64,000 nt of DNA from Chloroflexus sp. Y-396-1. Lineage in GTDB: Bacteria; Chloroflexota; Chloroflexia; Chloroflexales; Chloroflexaceae. Both the position numbers and the translations under genes were made by a program. Positions 54,100 to 62,749 of this stretch are shown here, one piece after another; the stretch's first letter is position 1, and every line of letters starts with the position of its first letter. The stretch covers positions 682,001-746,000 of the forward strand of contig NZ_KI911784.1 in assembly GCF_000516515.1 (NCBI RefSeq), written 5' to 3'. The notes beneath the pieces are model-generated. The model was given only the letters and a program-made list of their open reading frames with translations. It was not told the DNA's origin and ran no database searches.

Positions 54100-54495
54100 T
54101 TATGGCGTCGGAGTGAGACTTGGCCTTGGTGTAGCGATCAGCGATGGAATGAGCAGGGTCTGACCGACTTGCAGAACATTAGGATCGGTGAGGTTATTGG
54201 CAGCTACGAGTTCATCAACTGTCACCCCAAAACGTTCTGCAATCGCACTGAGCGTGTCACCGACCTGCACGACATAGAGGGCGGCAATGGTAAGGGTTGG
54301 TCGCGGCGCACCGGCGTATGCAGTTGCAGTGGCATCAATGTCGATGGTAGGTGCTGGCGTGATGTCGAGAATAACTGGGAAGGTCGGACGATTGTGCCGA
54401 GGGGGCTCGGGCAGACAAGCGGTCAATCCTATTCCACTTGCGCCGACAATAAGAAAAATCATACAAACCCAGAACTGGTACCGCACAGTTGCCAC
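54100..54495 (-). CDS. LysM-domain lipoprotein
   Basis: 131 residues. Signal peptide with lipobox GLTAC (Cys near residue 27), a Thr/Pro/Ala-rich linker, then one LysM domain: [20 protein letters not shown] and [17 protein letters not shown]. LysM binds peptidoglycan or other N-acetylglucosamine polymers. The protein ends in a [10 protein letters not shown] tail. It is a single gene downstream of the lut operon start, in opposite neighbourhood to none of it functionally. Confidence 0.85.
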   Translation of the reverse strand: MATVRYQFWVCMIFLIVGASGIGLTACLPEPPRHNRPTFPVILDITPAPTIDIDATATAYAGAPRPTLTIAALYVVQVGDTLSAIAERFGVTVDELVAANNLTDPNVLQVGQTLLIPSLIATPRPSLTPTP

Positions 54496-54900
54496 CTTGT
54501 ATCTACCACAGCGTTAATTACGACAGGGTATTGTAGCAATCTGCCTGACCAGCGTCAACGGGTGAGAGTAGGCTGGCCTGGTTTTTTAGAAGTTCTCAGC
54601 TTCGGATCACCTTCGCTAAGTGGAGTGATACCGACGAACATCACGTATCCGCTGCCGATGTCTCCCAATCTACACGGTCACCTGGAAGCGCGGGCCTCTG
54701 GCTCGCATGTACGATATGCGGCTAGAAGTTATCGGTTGGCGTATCAGCCCCAATCCCCGCTTGCACCGCCCCTTAAGCCACTGCATGCGTGAGGGTGAGG
54801 GGGTAGAAGGAACCGTCGGAACAGGAAGCTACACACCTCCTTACACCCTGCGGATAGATTGGGTACCTGCCGCTTCTGCTCTTGCTACTCTTTTCTCTCC
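54496..54900. other. Spacer without a recognisable gene
   Basis: Contains GAAGTTCTCAGCTTCGGATC, similar to a stretch near 7.36 kb, GCGCGGGCCTCTGGCTCGCA, a dispersed palindrome relative, and CCGAGTAGGGTGAAAACT, which recurs near 62.6 kb. No coding frame is supported. Confidence 0.5.
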
Positions 54901-56070
54901 TCACCTCTGCCGAGTAGGGTGAAAACTGTAAACACCCTTGGTCGGCTGGCTGACCAACAGCGACTCAACACAACTCAAGACCCACGCTGGATCAATGGCG
55001 GCCATACATTCGGGTGGATTGGTCGCCCGTGGGCAGACAGCAAAAACCCCGCATGGACTACAAGGAAGACCTGCACTCACCACTCGTTGGCGCTGGGGAT
55101 CCCCCCACGGCCCGAAGCGCATGGGATCACTAGGACCGAAGAGATGGATGGTGGGAACGCCCTGGCTGACAGCAATGTGTAACGGGCCGCTGTCTACCCC
55201 GATAACCAGGCTCGCCTGACTAAACAGAGCTGCCAAACGATCAATGGTCAGTTCCTGACTGAGAGCAAGTACACCGGGTGGAGCAGCAGCGATGATAGCG
55301 GCCAATTCCTCGGCTTCGTTCGGACTACCGGTGAGCAGAATGCGGCGTCCTGGTCGGTTCAGGCCGTGAATGAGGGTGATCCAATGGCTGCGTAACCAGT
55401 GTTTTGTAGGCCCACCGGTGCCCGGATGGATAATAATCAGGCGTTCATCGGGTTTGAGCTGCTGTTGGAGCCAGGCAATCGCCCACTCTTGTGCGACATG
55501 CGTCGGCGTATAGCGCAATGGCGTCGAAACAGCAGGAGTACCGGTAAGAGCGGCAACAATGTCAAGCGCCTGGCGAGTAACGTGTTGGCGGGAATGGTAC
55601 GGGAGTGCAGTGGTTAAGAACGATGTACAGAGCGGATGCGCAAAACCGATCCGCTGCGGTATACCGGCCAGAAGGGCGAGCGCCGCACCCCACCAGTGAT
55701 CATCGCGCAGAATCAAGGCGGCATCATACGACTGTTGGCGAAGCCGATAGGCGGTGCGAAGCAAAAGCAGGTACGGCGCGAGAATCATCGGTTTAGGGCC
55801 AAACCGATCAAACCCCGGAAATGGTAACGTCTCCAGCTCATCGATTTCAGCGAGATGTTGCCACATCGTAGCCGCCCACGGCCCGACCAGCGCAGTAATA
55901 TGGGTCGCAGGGAGCGCCGTGCGCAGCGCAGTCAACGCTGGCGTTGCCAACAGGAGATCGCCGAGATGATCAGGCTTGATAAGCAAGACTTTTCGGGGAG
56001 GATACACCGCTGAGCGGCGCACAAATGGCTTGACAATCATCGCCAACAGGCGAAGCAGAACGTATCGCAT
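54901..56070 (-). CDS. Glycosyltransferase family 9 (heptosyltransferase-like)
   Basis: 389 residues from ATG 56070 (MRYVLLRLLAMIVKPFV), chosen because the longer frame to 56121 runs through the terminator hairpin of the upstream gene. GT9 hallmarks: KVLLIKPDHLGDLLLATPAL near residue 30, IIIHPGTGGPTKHWLRSHWI, and the donor site VIGVDSGPLHIAVSQGVPTI. GSPNEAEELAAII is also typical. GT9 enzymes move heptoses in lipopolysaccharide; in Chloroflexota, without LPS, it probably builds an exopolysaccharide or glycolipid. Confidence 0.92.
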   Translation of the reverse strand: MRYVLLRLLAMIVKPFVRRSAVYPPRKVLLIKPDHLGDLLLATPALTALRTALPATHITALVGPWAATMWQHLAEIDELETLPFPGFDRFGPKPMILAPYLLLLRTAYRLRQQSYDAALILRDDHWWGAALALLAGIPQRIGFAHPLCTSFLTTALPYHSRQHVTRQALDIVAALTGTPAVSTPLRYTPTHVAQEWAIAWLQQQLKPDERLIIIHPGTGGPTKHWLRSHWITLIHGLNRPGRRILLTGSPNEAEELAAIIAAAPPGVLALSQELTIDRLAALFSQASLVIGVDSGPLHIAVSQGVPTIHLFGPSDPMRFGPWGDPQRQRVVSAGLPCSPCGVFAVCPRATNPPECMAAIDPAWVLSCVESLLVSQPTKGVYSFHPTRQR

Positions 56071-56078
56071 AGGCAGAT

Positions 56079-56111
56079 TAAAAGCCAGAGGGTTTGAGTT
56101 ACCCTCTGGCT
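56079..56111 (-). terminator. Rho-independent terminator of the CpXC gene
   Basis: On the minus strand AGCCAGAGGGT and ACCCTCTGGCT form a perfect 11-bp stem with a seven-base loop followed by TTTTAA. It begins ten bases after the CpXC stop and ends directly before the GT9 start. Confidence 0.85.
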
Positions 56112-56120
56112 CGTTGCGCA

Positions 56121-57428
56121 CTAGAACAAGAGTGCACTGGCCTCACGGGCAAGCTGACGGAGACGTTCTGCATCGGCCTGATTCGCCCGCTTCTCCGCTT
56201 CCGCGGCACGTTCATTGAGCCGACGGGCCAGCTCTGGCGTAATTCGTGTCATGTTTTTGCGTAGCAAGCGCGTTGCCTCAACGGTCGTCTCTTGGGCCAG
56301 AAGCTCGTTAATAAAGCGATCTTCAGGCGATAGTCGTGAGTTGATGATGTCTTGGGCTGTGCTGGCCAATGCTTCAAGTTGCTTGACCAGAGCGTCACTG
56401 CCAGCATGCTGTGCGGCAGCGATGCTCGCTGAAATGACGGTTAGTACCCCTTCATCAACTTCCGCAGCCCGTTCTCGTAACGCAGCAACCGGATCGGGCG
56501 TCGCCAGGACAGCATCGATCAAAGCACTTCCTCGTTCAAACATCTCCTGGGCAGCACGGTCAATTGCTTCCACCAATTCCAGAATGCGGGCGCGACGCTC
56601 GGTAAGCTTTTGGGCGGTCGTATCATCACCGGCGGCCGAAGCTGCCTCAATCTGTTCGGTCCACAACTGGAAGAAGCTGTAATCGATCAGCGGACGAAGC
56701 TCCTGCACAACGGCGGACAACTCTTCATCGGTAGCCGAACGCAGACGTTCAATAGCAGCGTTAAGTTCTTCAGCAGCTGCCTGGGCTGTCATTCGCGCCG
56801 TGTACGCGAGCAATTTTTCCCGTACCCGTACCAGCATCTCGCGCATCTGCGCCTGTGCATCATTCGTCGCGTTAATGAACGCATCCAGGGTCGCAAAGAA
56901 TTCCGGCGTCAATTCCGCCGAGTATCGTTGCAGCGCCGCTGTGAATTGTTCATCCTGATTAACAGTGTTCACTAGTTCGGTGAGGATTTCGACATACCGA
57001 TTCTGACGTCGCAAATCTTCCACCGAAACCCCATCGGCCTCGTAAATTGCTTCGATGAGCGATTGCAAGCTCAGAAAACGACGTGGTGCAAGCAGATAGC
57101 CACGTGGCGCATCGTTAGGCAATGCACGGAGCAAAAATGCTGACGCATCACCGATGAAACGATCAATCTCTTGCGGTTGACTGTTGAGTTCTTGCGGAAC
57201 GTAGACCAAAAAGAGCTGTTTCCCAGCATCGTGGTAAATGAGCGGAGCGCTGAGCATACTCGCCATGCCACAGCGTGGACAAACAGCAATATTAAGCTGA
57301 CCGGTCAGTAGAGCTGCTTTCAGTTCAGATTGCTCACCACCATCTACCAACGTGTAAATAAGCGTGCGGAAACGAGTTCCACAAGATGGACAGTTTAGTT
57401 GAACTGGTTGCGGAGGCGCCGAAGGCAT
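56121..57428 (-). CDS. CpXC-domain protein with long coiled coil
   Basis: 435 residues. The N-terminal CpXC zinc domain (about 10-130) shows LNCPSCGTRFRTLIYTLVDG and NIAVCPRCGMASMLSAPLIY with the two CPxC knuckles. The rest is almost entirely helical, Ala/Glu/Arg-rich coiled coil (EQIEAASAAGDDTTAQKLTE, RRARILELVEAIDRAAQEMF, RANQADAERLRQLAREASAL). CpXC proteins have no established function. It is followed by a strong terminator, so is a single-gene transcript. Confidence 0.88.
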   Translation of the reverse strand: MPSAPPQPVQLNCPSCGTRFRTLIYTLVDGGEQSELKAALLTGQLNIAVCPRCGMASMLSAPLIYHDAGKQLFLVYVPQELNSQPQEIDRFIGDASAFLLRALPNDAPRGYLLAPRRFLSLQSLIEAIYEADGVSVEDLRRQNRYVEILTELVNTVNQDEQFTAALQRYSAELTPEFFATLDAFINATNDAQAQMREMLVRVREKLLAYTARMTAQAAAEELNAAIERLRSATDEELSAVVQELRPLIDYSFFQLWTEQIEAASAAGDDTTAQKLTERRARILELVEAIDRAAQEMFERGSALIDAVLATPDPVAALRERAAEVDEGVLTVISASIAAAQHAGSDALVKQLEALASTAQDIINSRLSPEDRFINELLAQETTVEATRLLRKNMTRITPELARRLNERAAEAEKRANQADAERLRQLAREASALLF

Positions 57429-57467
57429 TGGTTTTCTCCAGGGTCAAATCTCTTCACTAGCTGCTGA

Positions 57468-58163
57468 TTATACCACTCGTCGCCCAACTACGGCGTAGAG
57501 TGGATCGCTAAGCCAGTGGTGAGGCGAACGATCAAGACACCGGATTTCGGTAAAGCCACCGGCCAATTCAAAATAGCAGCGTACCAGTTCGAGATGTTGA
57601 CGGTCGTTAGTCGCCAGCCAAATCCGTACTGCTTTACTGGGAAAGCAGCGATTGGAAAAGGTTACGATGAAAGGACCGCCCGGCTTGAGAATGCGTGCCA
57701 CTTCGGCAAATACCTCCACCGGGCGAGTCATGTATTGAACGGAGACGGTACAGACCACGCCATCAAACGTGGCATCGGCAAAGGGTAATTGAGGATTAGC
57801 ATTGAGGTCGTGAATAACATACTCGTGAAGCTGCGGATTGAGCCGCATCTCCTCTTCGTTCAGACCAAGCCCAACTACTCGGGTGAGCGGAATGTCGGAT
57901 GGCAGATGGCTAACGTAACTGCTCATCAGATCGAGTAGACAACCACCTTGCGGTAATTCTTCACGAATAAGTTGAGTAACGGCCTGACAGGCCAGCTTGT
58001 CAATATGCGCTGTTAAGCGGGGATACAGGTAGAAGAGCCGATCATCGCTCTCATCGTAACGTTCAAAGTACTCTGGTGGAAGACCACTCTGCCGCACTAC
58101 CGTCCTCTTCTTGTATGTTAATCCTGATGTATGGGCAACACCAGCTATCGCTAGTCCAATCAC
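57468..58163 (-). CDS. Class I SAM-dependent methyltransferase
   Basis: 231 residues as drawn from ATG 58163; a GTG at 58097 with AAGAGGA upstream is at least as likely and would give 209 residues. Motif I is unusual, GCLLDLMSSYVSHLP, without the GxGxG of most methyltransferases. Post-I ends the acidic VVGLGLNEEEM, motif IV is FDGVVCTVSVQYMTRPVEVF and motif VI is ARILKPGGPFIVTFSNRCFP. The LDLMSS form is shared by a small subgroup of unassigned methyltransferases. Substrate unknown. Confidence 0.85.
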   Translation of the reverse strand: MIGLAIAGVAHTSGLTYKKRTVVRQSGLPPEYFERYDESDDRLFYLYPRLTAHIDKLACQAVTQLIREELPQGGCLLDLMSSYVSHLPSDIPLTRVVGLGLNEEEMRLNPQLHEYVIHDLNANPQLPFADATFDGVVCTVSVQYMTRPVEVFAEVARILKPGGPFIVTFSNRCFPSKAVRIWLATNDRQHLELVRCYFELAGGFTEIRCLDRSPHHWLSDPLYAVVGRRVV

Positions 58164-58294
58164 AGCAAAAATTGATAATCAGTTCTCACCTTAACAGACG
58201 TGAACCGAATTACACCAAAAAAATAGCGCTATGTTATAGTATAGGTCGGTTTTCAATCTGAGCGCAAGGGCGAGCTTTCAACGAGGGTATAATC

Positions 58295-59263
58295 ATGCGG
58301 GCAATCCAAATTCATCAGACCGGTGGACCAGAACAGTTGCAGGTGGTTGATGTGCCCATCCCTGAACCCGCACCGGGACAGGTGCGGATAAAGGTTGCGG
58401 CTGCCGGGGTTAATTTTATTGACATTTACCATCGTACCGGTCTCTATCCACAGCCGCTACCATTTACGCTGGGCTTAGAGGTAGCCGGTACGGTTGATGC
58501 CGTGGGTGAAGGGGTTACCGAGTGGGCAATTGGCGATCGCGTTGGCTGCACGACGGCTATCGGTGGGTATGCCGAATATGCGCTGGCGGCTGCCGATAAG
58601 CTGGTACGGGTGCCCGATAACGTCGATCTGGAAACGGCAGCAGCAGTGCTCTTACAGGGTATGACGGCGCACTATCTGACTTTAAGCACCTTTCCCCTGA
58701 AAGCGGGTGATACGTGCTTAGTACACGCTGCGGCTGGCGGTGTCGGTCTTTTGCTCATTCAGATTGCCAAACGCCTGGGAGCACGTGTGATTGGCACTGT
58801 CTCTAGTGATGAAAAAGCTGCGCTGGCACGGGCGGCCGGGGCAGATGAAGTTGTGATCTACACCCGTGAGTCGTTTGTTGAGCGGGTACGCGCTTTCACC
58901 AACGGTCGTGGGGTCGATGTGGTCTACGACTCGGTTGGCGCAAGTACCCTCGAAGGTAGTCTCGACAGCCTCCGACCACGGGGAATGTTCGTGACCTTCG
59001 GAAATGCCAGTGGCCCATTACCGCCCATCTCACCATTGATGCTGAGCAGCAAGGGATCGCTCTTCATGACGCGACCAACGCTGTTTCACTACATCGCTAC
59101 GCCTGAAGAGTTGCGCTGGCGCGCCAACGATTTGTTCACCTGGATTGGCGCCGGTGAATTACAGGTGCGGATTTACCGCCGCTATCCCTTGCATGAAGCG
59201 GCTGAAGCTCAGATTGCGCTGGCCAGTCGCGCAACGACCGGCAAGCTGCTTCTGATCCCGTAA
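58295..59263 (+). CDS. qor: NADPH:quinone oxidoreductase, zeta-crystallin type
   Basis: 322 residues. [20 protein letters not shown] start, [20 protein letters not shown], the MDR-family signature [18 protein letters not shown], the nucleotide-binding [19 protein letters not shown] and substrate loop [14 protein letters not shown]. It lacks the zinc ligands of alcohol dehydrogenases, which marks the quinone reductase branch. It reduces quinones or alkenals by NADPH in the cytoplasm. A terminator hairpin follows. Confidence 0.92.
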   Translation: MRAIQIHQTGGPEQLQVVDVPIPEPAPGQVRIKVAAAGVNFIDIYHRTGLYPQPLPFTLGLEVAGTVDAVGEGVTEWAIGDRVGCTTAIGGYAEYALAAADKLVRVPDNVDLETAAAVLLQGMTAHYLTLSTFPLKAGDTCLVHAAAGGVGLLLIQIAKRLGARVIGTVSSDEKAALARAAGADEVVIYTRESFVERVRAFTNGRGVDVVYDSVGASTLEGSLDSLRPRGMFVTFGNASGPLPPISPLMLSSKGSLFMTRPTLFHYIATPEELRWRANDLFTWIGAGELQVRIYRRYPLHEAAEAQIALASRATTGKLLLIP

Positions 59264-59306
59264 CTTACGGAACGCTGGAAACATCAACAGATTTCAGATG
59301 GTATCT

Positions 59307-59349
59307 ACGTCGCGGAGATGCGCAAATCGGCGCGCTGCGACGTTTTTTG
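59307..59349 (+). terminator. Terminator-like hairpin directly before the aspartate kinase gene
   Basis: ACGTCGC (59307-59313) and GCGACGT (59337-59343) pair around an inner GCGC/GCGC stem and are followed by TTTTTT. It ends 30 nt before the aspartate kinase start codon, leaving no room for a separate promoter downstream. Confidence 0.7.
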
Positions 59350-59378
59350 TATCATTGTCATAGAGAGGAGCCATTGCA

Positions 59379-60779
59379 ATGCGATTAGTGATGAAGTTCG
59401 GCGGTACCTCGGTCGGCAGTGCCGATGCCATTCGACGTGTGACCGAAATTGTCGGTTCGTATGCCCGCGATCATGAAGTGGTCGTGGTGGTTTCGGCAAT
59501 GAACGCACCTGATCTACGAACCACCGATACCCTGATTGCAGCAGCAAAGGCGGCTGCCGCCGGTAATGGTGATGCGACGGCACAGATTGCGCCACGGTTG
59601 CTCGAGCTCCATATGCGTGCCGCAGCGGAAGTAGCTTCACCGGCGGAGTGTGCTGCGCTTGAACCACAGATTCAGGCGATGCTCGATTATATGAGCAACC
59701 TCTCGCGCAGCATTGCTGTACTGGGGGAATTGACGCCACGCGCACTCGATCTGTTTAGCGGGCTTGGTGAACGACTCAATGCGCGCTTGATTGCAGCCGC
59801 CTTCCGTAGCGCCGGCATTGACGCTGAAGCGATTGATGCGACCGAACTGATTGTAACTGATGAGCGTTACGGGAATGCCTCACCCATCGAACCTGACACT
59901 CGCGAGCGGTGCCGTGCCCGGCTATTGCCAATGCTGGCAGCCCGACGGGTTCCCGTAGTTACCGGTTTTATCGGCGCTACACGGGCTGGTGTACCGACTA
60001 CGCTTGGGCGAGGAGGCTCAGATTATACCTGTGCCATTCTCGGCGCCGATCTCGATGCCGATGAAGTATGGTTCTGGAAAGAAGTTGACGGTGTGCTCTC
60101 AGCTAATCCTAAAGTCGTGCCAGAAGCACGAACGCTGCCCCGGCTTTCGTATGCCGAGATGGGCGAGATGGCCTACTACGGCGCCAATGTGCTGCACCCC
60201 AAGACGGTACAACCGCTGGTTCACCGACGCATTCCGATCCGGATTCGCAACACTTTTAATCCGAGCCATCCCGGCACGCTGATCGATGCCGAAGGCGATG
60301 GCGAAAGTGTACGAGCAATTACCGCAATTAAGGGGCTGAGTCTGATCACGGTTGGGGGGCCGGGAATGCTGGGCCTGACCGGCGTGGCCGCACGCATCTT
60401 TGGCGCCGTTGCCAGAGTTGGAGCGAACATCCTGCTCATTTCACAGGCCAGTAGTGAACAAAGTGTCTGCTTCGCGATACCCGGTGAAGAAGCCGAGCGA
60501 GTTGTGCGGGAGTTGCGCTGCGAACTTGATCGCGAATTCGCCGCCCATGATGTTGAACATATCGGCATTATCGCACCGGTTGTCATCGTAGCAGTGGTTG
60601 GCTCCGGGATGCGGGGAACACCAGGCATTGCCGGTCAGGTGTTTGGAGCGCTGGGTAGGGCAGGAGTCAACGTGATCGCGATTGCACAGGGTAGTACCGA
60701 AAATAACATCTCACTGGTCGTTGCCGAACCCGACGCCGATACTGCTGTCCGAGCGATACACGCGGCATTTGTGAAATAA
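59379..60779 (+). CDS. Aspartate kinase
   Basis: 466 residues, ATG 59379 with GAGAGGAG upstream. The kinase domain starts LVMKFGGTSVGSADAIRRVT and has LGRGGSDYTCAILGADLDAD, EVWFWKEVDGVLSANPKVVP and MAYYGANVLHPKTVQPLVHR. The C-terminal part holds two ACT domains (LSLITVGGPGMLGLTGVAAR and VIVAVVGSGMRGTPGIAGQV) for feedback by lysine or threonine. A long helical insertion at about 45-130 places it with the LysC/ThrA-type monofunctional enzymes. It phosphorylates aspartate in the lysine/threonine/methionine pathway. Confidence 0.95.
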   Translation: MRLVMKFGGTSVGSADAIRRVTEIVGSYARDHEVVVVVSAMNAPDLRTTDTLIAAAKAAAAGNGDATAQIAPRLLELHMRAAAEVASPAECAALEPQIQAMLDYMSNLSRSIAVLGELTPRALDLFSGLGERLNARLIAAAFRSAGIDAEAIDATELIVTDERYGNASPIEPDTRERCRARLLPMLAARRVPVVTGFIGATRAGVPTTLGRGGSDYTCAILGADLDADEVWFWKEVDGVLSANPKVVPEARTLPRLSYAEMGEMAYYGANVLHPKTVQPLVHRRIPIRIRNTFNPSHPGTLIDAEGDGESVRAITAIKGLSLITVGGPGMLGLTGVAARIFGAVARVGANILLISQASSEQSVCFAIPGEEAERVVRELRCELDREFAAHDVEHIGIIAPVVIVAVVGSGMRGTPGIAGQVFGALGRAGVNVIAIAQGSTENNISLVVAEPDADTAVRAIHAAFVK

Positions 60780-60797
60780 GATGACCCTAAGCTTGAG

Positions 60798-61118
60798 GAG
60801 GGGTGGGTTTAGAACCCACCCCTGCTAATGTGCTGAGACGCCAACCGATGCGCTATCACCACGCACCGCACACTGCGGGCCGGAGGCCCGCGCACCTAGG
60901 GAAATCAGGGAGGGGCGGGTTCCTCCCCGCTGGTGTGCTGAGGCGCCAACCGATGGTTTATCACCACGCACCGCACACTGCGGGCCGGAGGCCCGCGCAC
61001 CTAGGGAAATCAGGGAGGGGTGGGTTCCTCCCCGCTGGTGTGCTGAGGCGCCAACCGATGGTTTATCACCACGTACCGCACACTGCGGGCCGGAGGCCCG
61101 CGCACCTAGGGAAATCAT
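60798..61118. repeat. 105-bp tandem repeat, three copies
   Basis: The landmark GCGGGCCGGAGGCCCGC recurs at 60875, 60980 and 61085, a period of exactly 105 bp; each unit includes AGGGAGGGGYGGGTTCCTCC and CGCCAACCGATGGTTTATCA. The first copy is diverged. The 105-bp length is 35 codons, so frames stay open across it on both strands, producing false ORFs. Related single copies lie near 41.9 and 49.0 kb. Confidence 0.85.
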
Positions 61119-61361
61119 GGGGATCGGAAATATGAGTGCGTGTGAGAACCACGACCAAAATCCGATAACTCCGAAAACCCATGCCCCCCACTTAACCACT
61201 TCTCATAGTAGTCAAAATTTGGTATAATCAATATTCAAGAATGGTACGGATTTGGTACGCGCTAGCGATCCCCTACTGAGTCCCTCTCGGTCGAGTACGG
61301 ACGCAACGCAACCCCACCGGCCAAGTAGCCCTTCGTTGTTCTGCTAGAGGAGTAGCGAGCC

Positions 61362-61700
61362 ATGAGCTTCGCAGACAAGACCCTTACATGTCGAGATTGT
61401 GGGATGGATTTCATCTTTACAGCGGGCGAACAGCAATTCTACGCCACCAAAGGCTTTATCAATGAGCCGGTGCGCTGTCCGTCTTGCCGGAAGGCACGCA
61501 AGACCCAAATGAGCGGATCATCTGATCGTAGACGACCGGTACATACAACCCCAGTGGCTCGCGAGCGGGTAAATTACCAGGTGACCTGTGCCGGTTGTGG
61601 TCAGGAGACAACTGTACCCTTCGTACCTCGTGGCACAAAACCGGTCTACTGTAGCGCATGCTTCAACCGGATGCGCAGTAGTCAGCGCACAACGTTCTGA
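61362..61700 (+). CDS. Zinc-ribbon protein with two CxxC pairs
   Basis: 112 residues, ATG 61362. The first half is a zf-trcl-like domain: LTCRDCGMDFIFTAGEQQFY, then EPVRCPSCRKARK. The second half has VTCAGCGQETTVPFVPRGTK and VYCSACFNRMRSS, a CxxCx17CxxC-type ribbon. It probably binds zinc and possibly nucleic acid. A TATAAT at 61223-61228 leaves a leader of about 130 nt, suggesting post-transcriptional control. Confidence 0.85.
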   Translation: MSFADKTLTCRDCGMDFIFTAGEQQFYATKGFINEPVRCPSCRKARKTQMSGSSDRRRPVHTTPVARERVNYQVTCAGCGQETTVPFVPRGTKPVYCSACFNRMRSSQRTTF

Positions 61701-62646
61701 GACATTGTCCGTAACCATTCAGAAGGAATAGCAGCAAACCACACCTCGCCTATATCCACTACGGCGTGATGCGCACAGGGTACACCCGATGTGCCGGTTT
61801 GTTGATCAGAGGTATAGACTCTTCGACAATCATCGCAATCCGATCGTAGGGGTGAGGCAATGCCTCACCCCTACACGTGACGCCACCAGCATCAGACCTT
61901 TCGTACATTGCGTTGTTTCCATTGACATATTTGACGTGAAATGACAACGAGCTATTCAGATAGGCACTAAGCTAACACCAGTTCTGTCAAAAAGCAACAT
62001 ATATCACACGGCAAACATCGTGTAACGATTCTATCCGTTCACTGACTTCCACGCCGACTCATACACGCTTCCGAATGTCAATGTTTCTAAGCACATCCCT
62101 GAGCGTCTGTATAGAGATTGCCTGCAAGGGCTATAGACTGCTAAAGCATGTCTTCAGTAGCCCAAATGATCAGAGAAGAAGTGTAGCGTGATCAGCTTCG
62201 GGATACCTGCGCTGACCAGACGATACAACAACGTAGTGACACCAACCAACATCCCGTCTCCGCCACCGATCCCCCACAGTACACAATCGCTTGAGTGCAC
62301 CATCATTCGGCCCGCTATGAGGAAGGAGAGCCGAGGCAGGTAGTTGGTGGTGAGGTGACCAGCCTCCCCCTTCCGCCAACCCGTGTGGTCCTACGCAAAC
62401 CATGGGTACGCACGCCACTGGCCCGCGTTGGTGTGCTGGCAAATCTATGTCAGTGAGCGCAGGTAGGTGAAACTCGCCCTGGCCGTGCGCTGACAGTCGT
62501 GATCGACAAGAACACAGAGAGCCTAGCTACAGACCTCTATCAGCACAGGATGTTACCTCTTCTGCACTCGTTTCTCTTTCCTCTCCCCTCATCGCTGACG
62601 AGTAGGGTAAAAACTATACGAAATGGCATTGTTGCTCTAAATACTG
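61701..62646. other. Spacer of about 950 bp without a supported gene
   Basis: It contains the perfect inverted repeat at 61846-61874 and debris with GGGTAAAAAC and CCCGTGTGG-type elements. The minus-strand frame 62170-62442 has no ribosome-binding site or recognisable product. Confidence 0.55.
61846..61874. repeat. Palindromic repeat element
   Basis: GTAGGGGTGAGGCA and TGCCTCACCCCTAC are exact reverse complements around a single A. Such 29-bp elements are typical of mobile palindromic units in spacers. Confidence 0.6.
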
Positions 62647-62675
62647 TTGCATAAAAAATTAAATCATGGTATAAT
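62647..62675 (+). promoter_or_regulatory. Promoter of the pullulanase gene
   Basis: TTGCAT (62647-62652) and TATAAT (62670-62675) are 17 nt apart, about 75 nt before the start codon, inside an AT-rich stretch. Confidence 0.65.
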
Positions 62676-62749
62676 TGCTTCCGGTTTCCACCACCAGACC
62701 AAAATGCCAATGGAGTCAGCCTGCCTTGTCGCACAAAAGAGGTCAAGTT

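Noticed and set aside
60803-61199. Frames of 110 and 124 codons with internal repeats
   Set aside because: They follow the 105-bp tandem repeat exactly, exist on both strands, and have no ribosome-binding site.
62170-62442. 90-codon minus-strand frame before the pullulanase gene
   Set aside because: Its product is His/Arg/Pro-rich from spacer composition, with no start signal.
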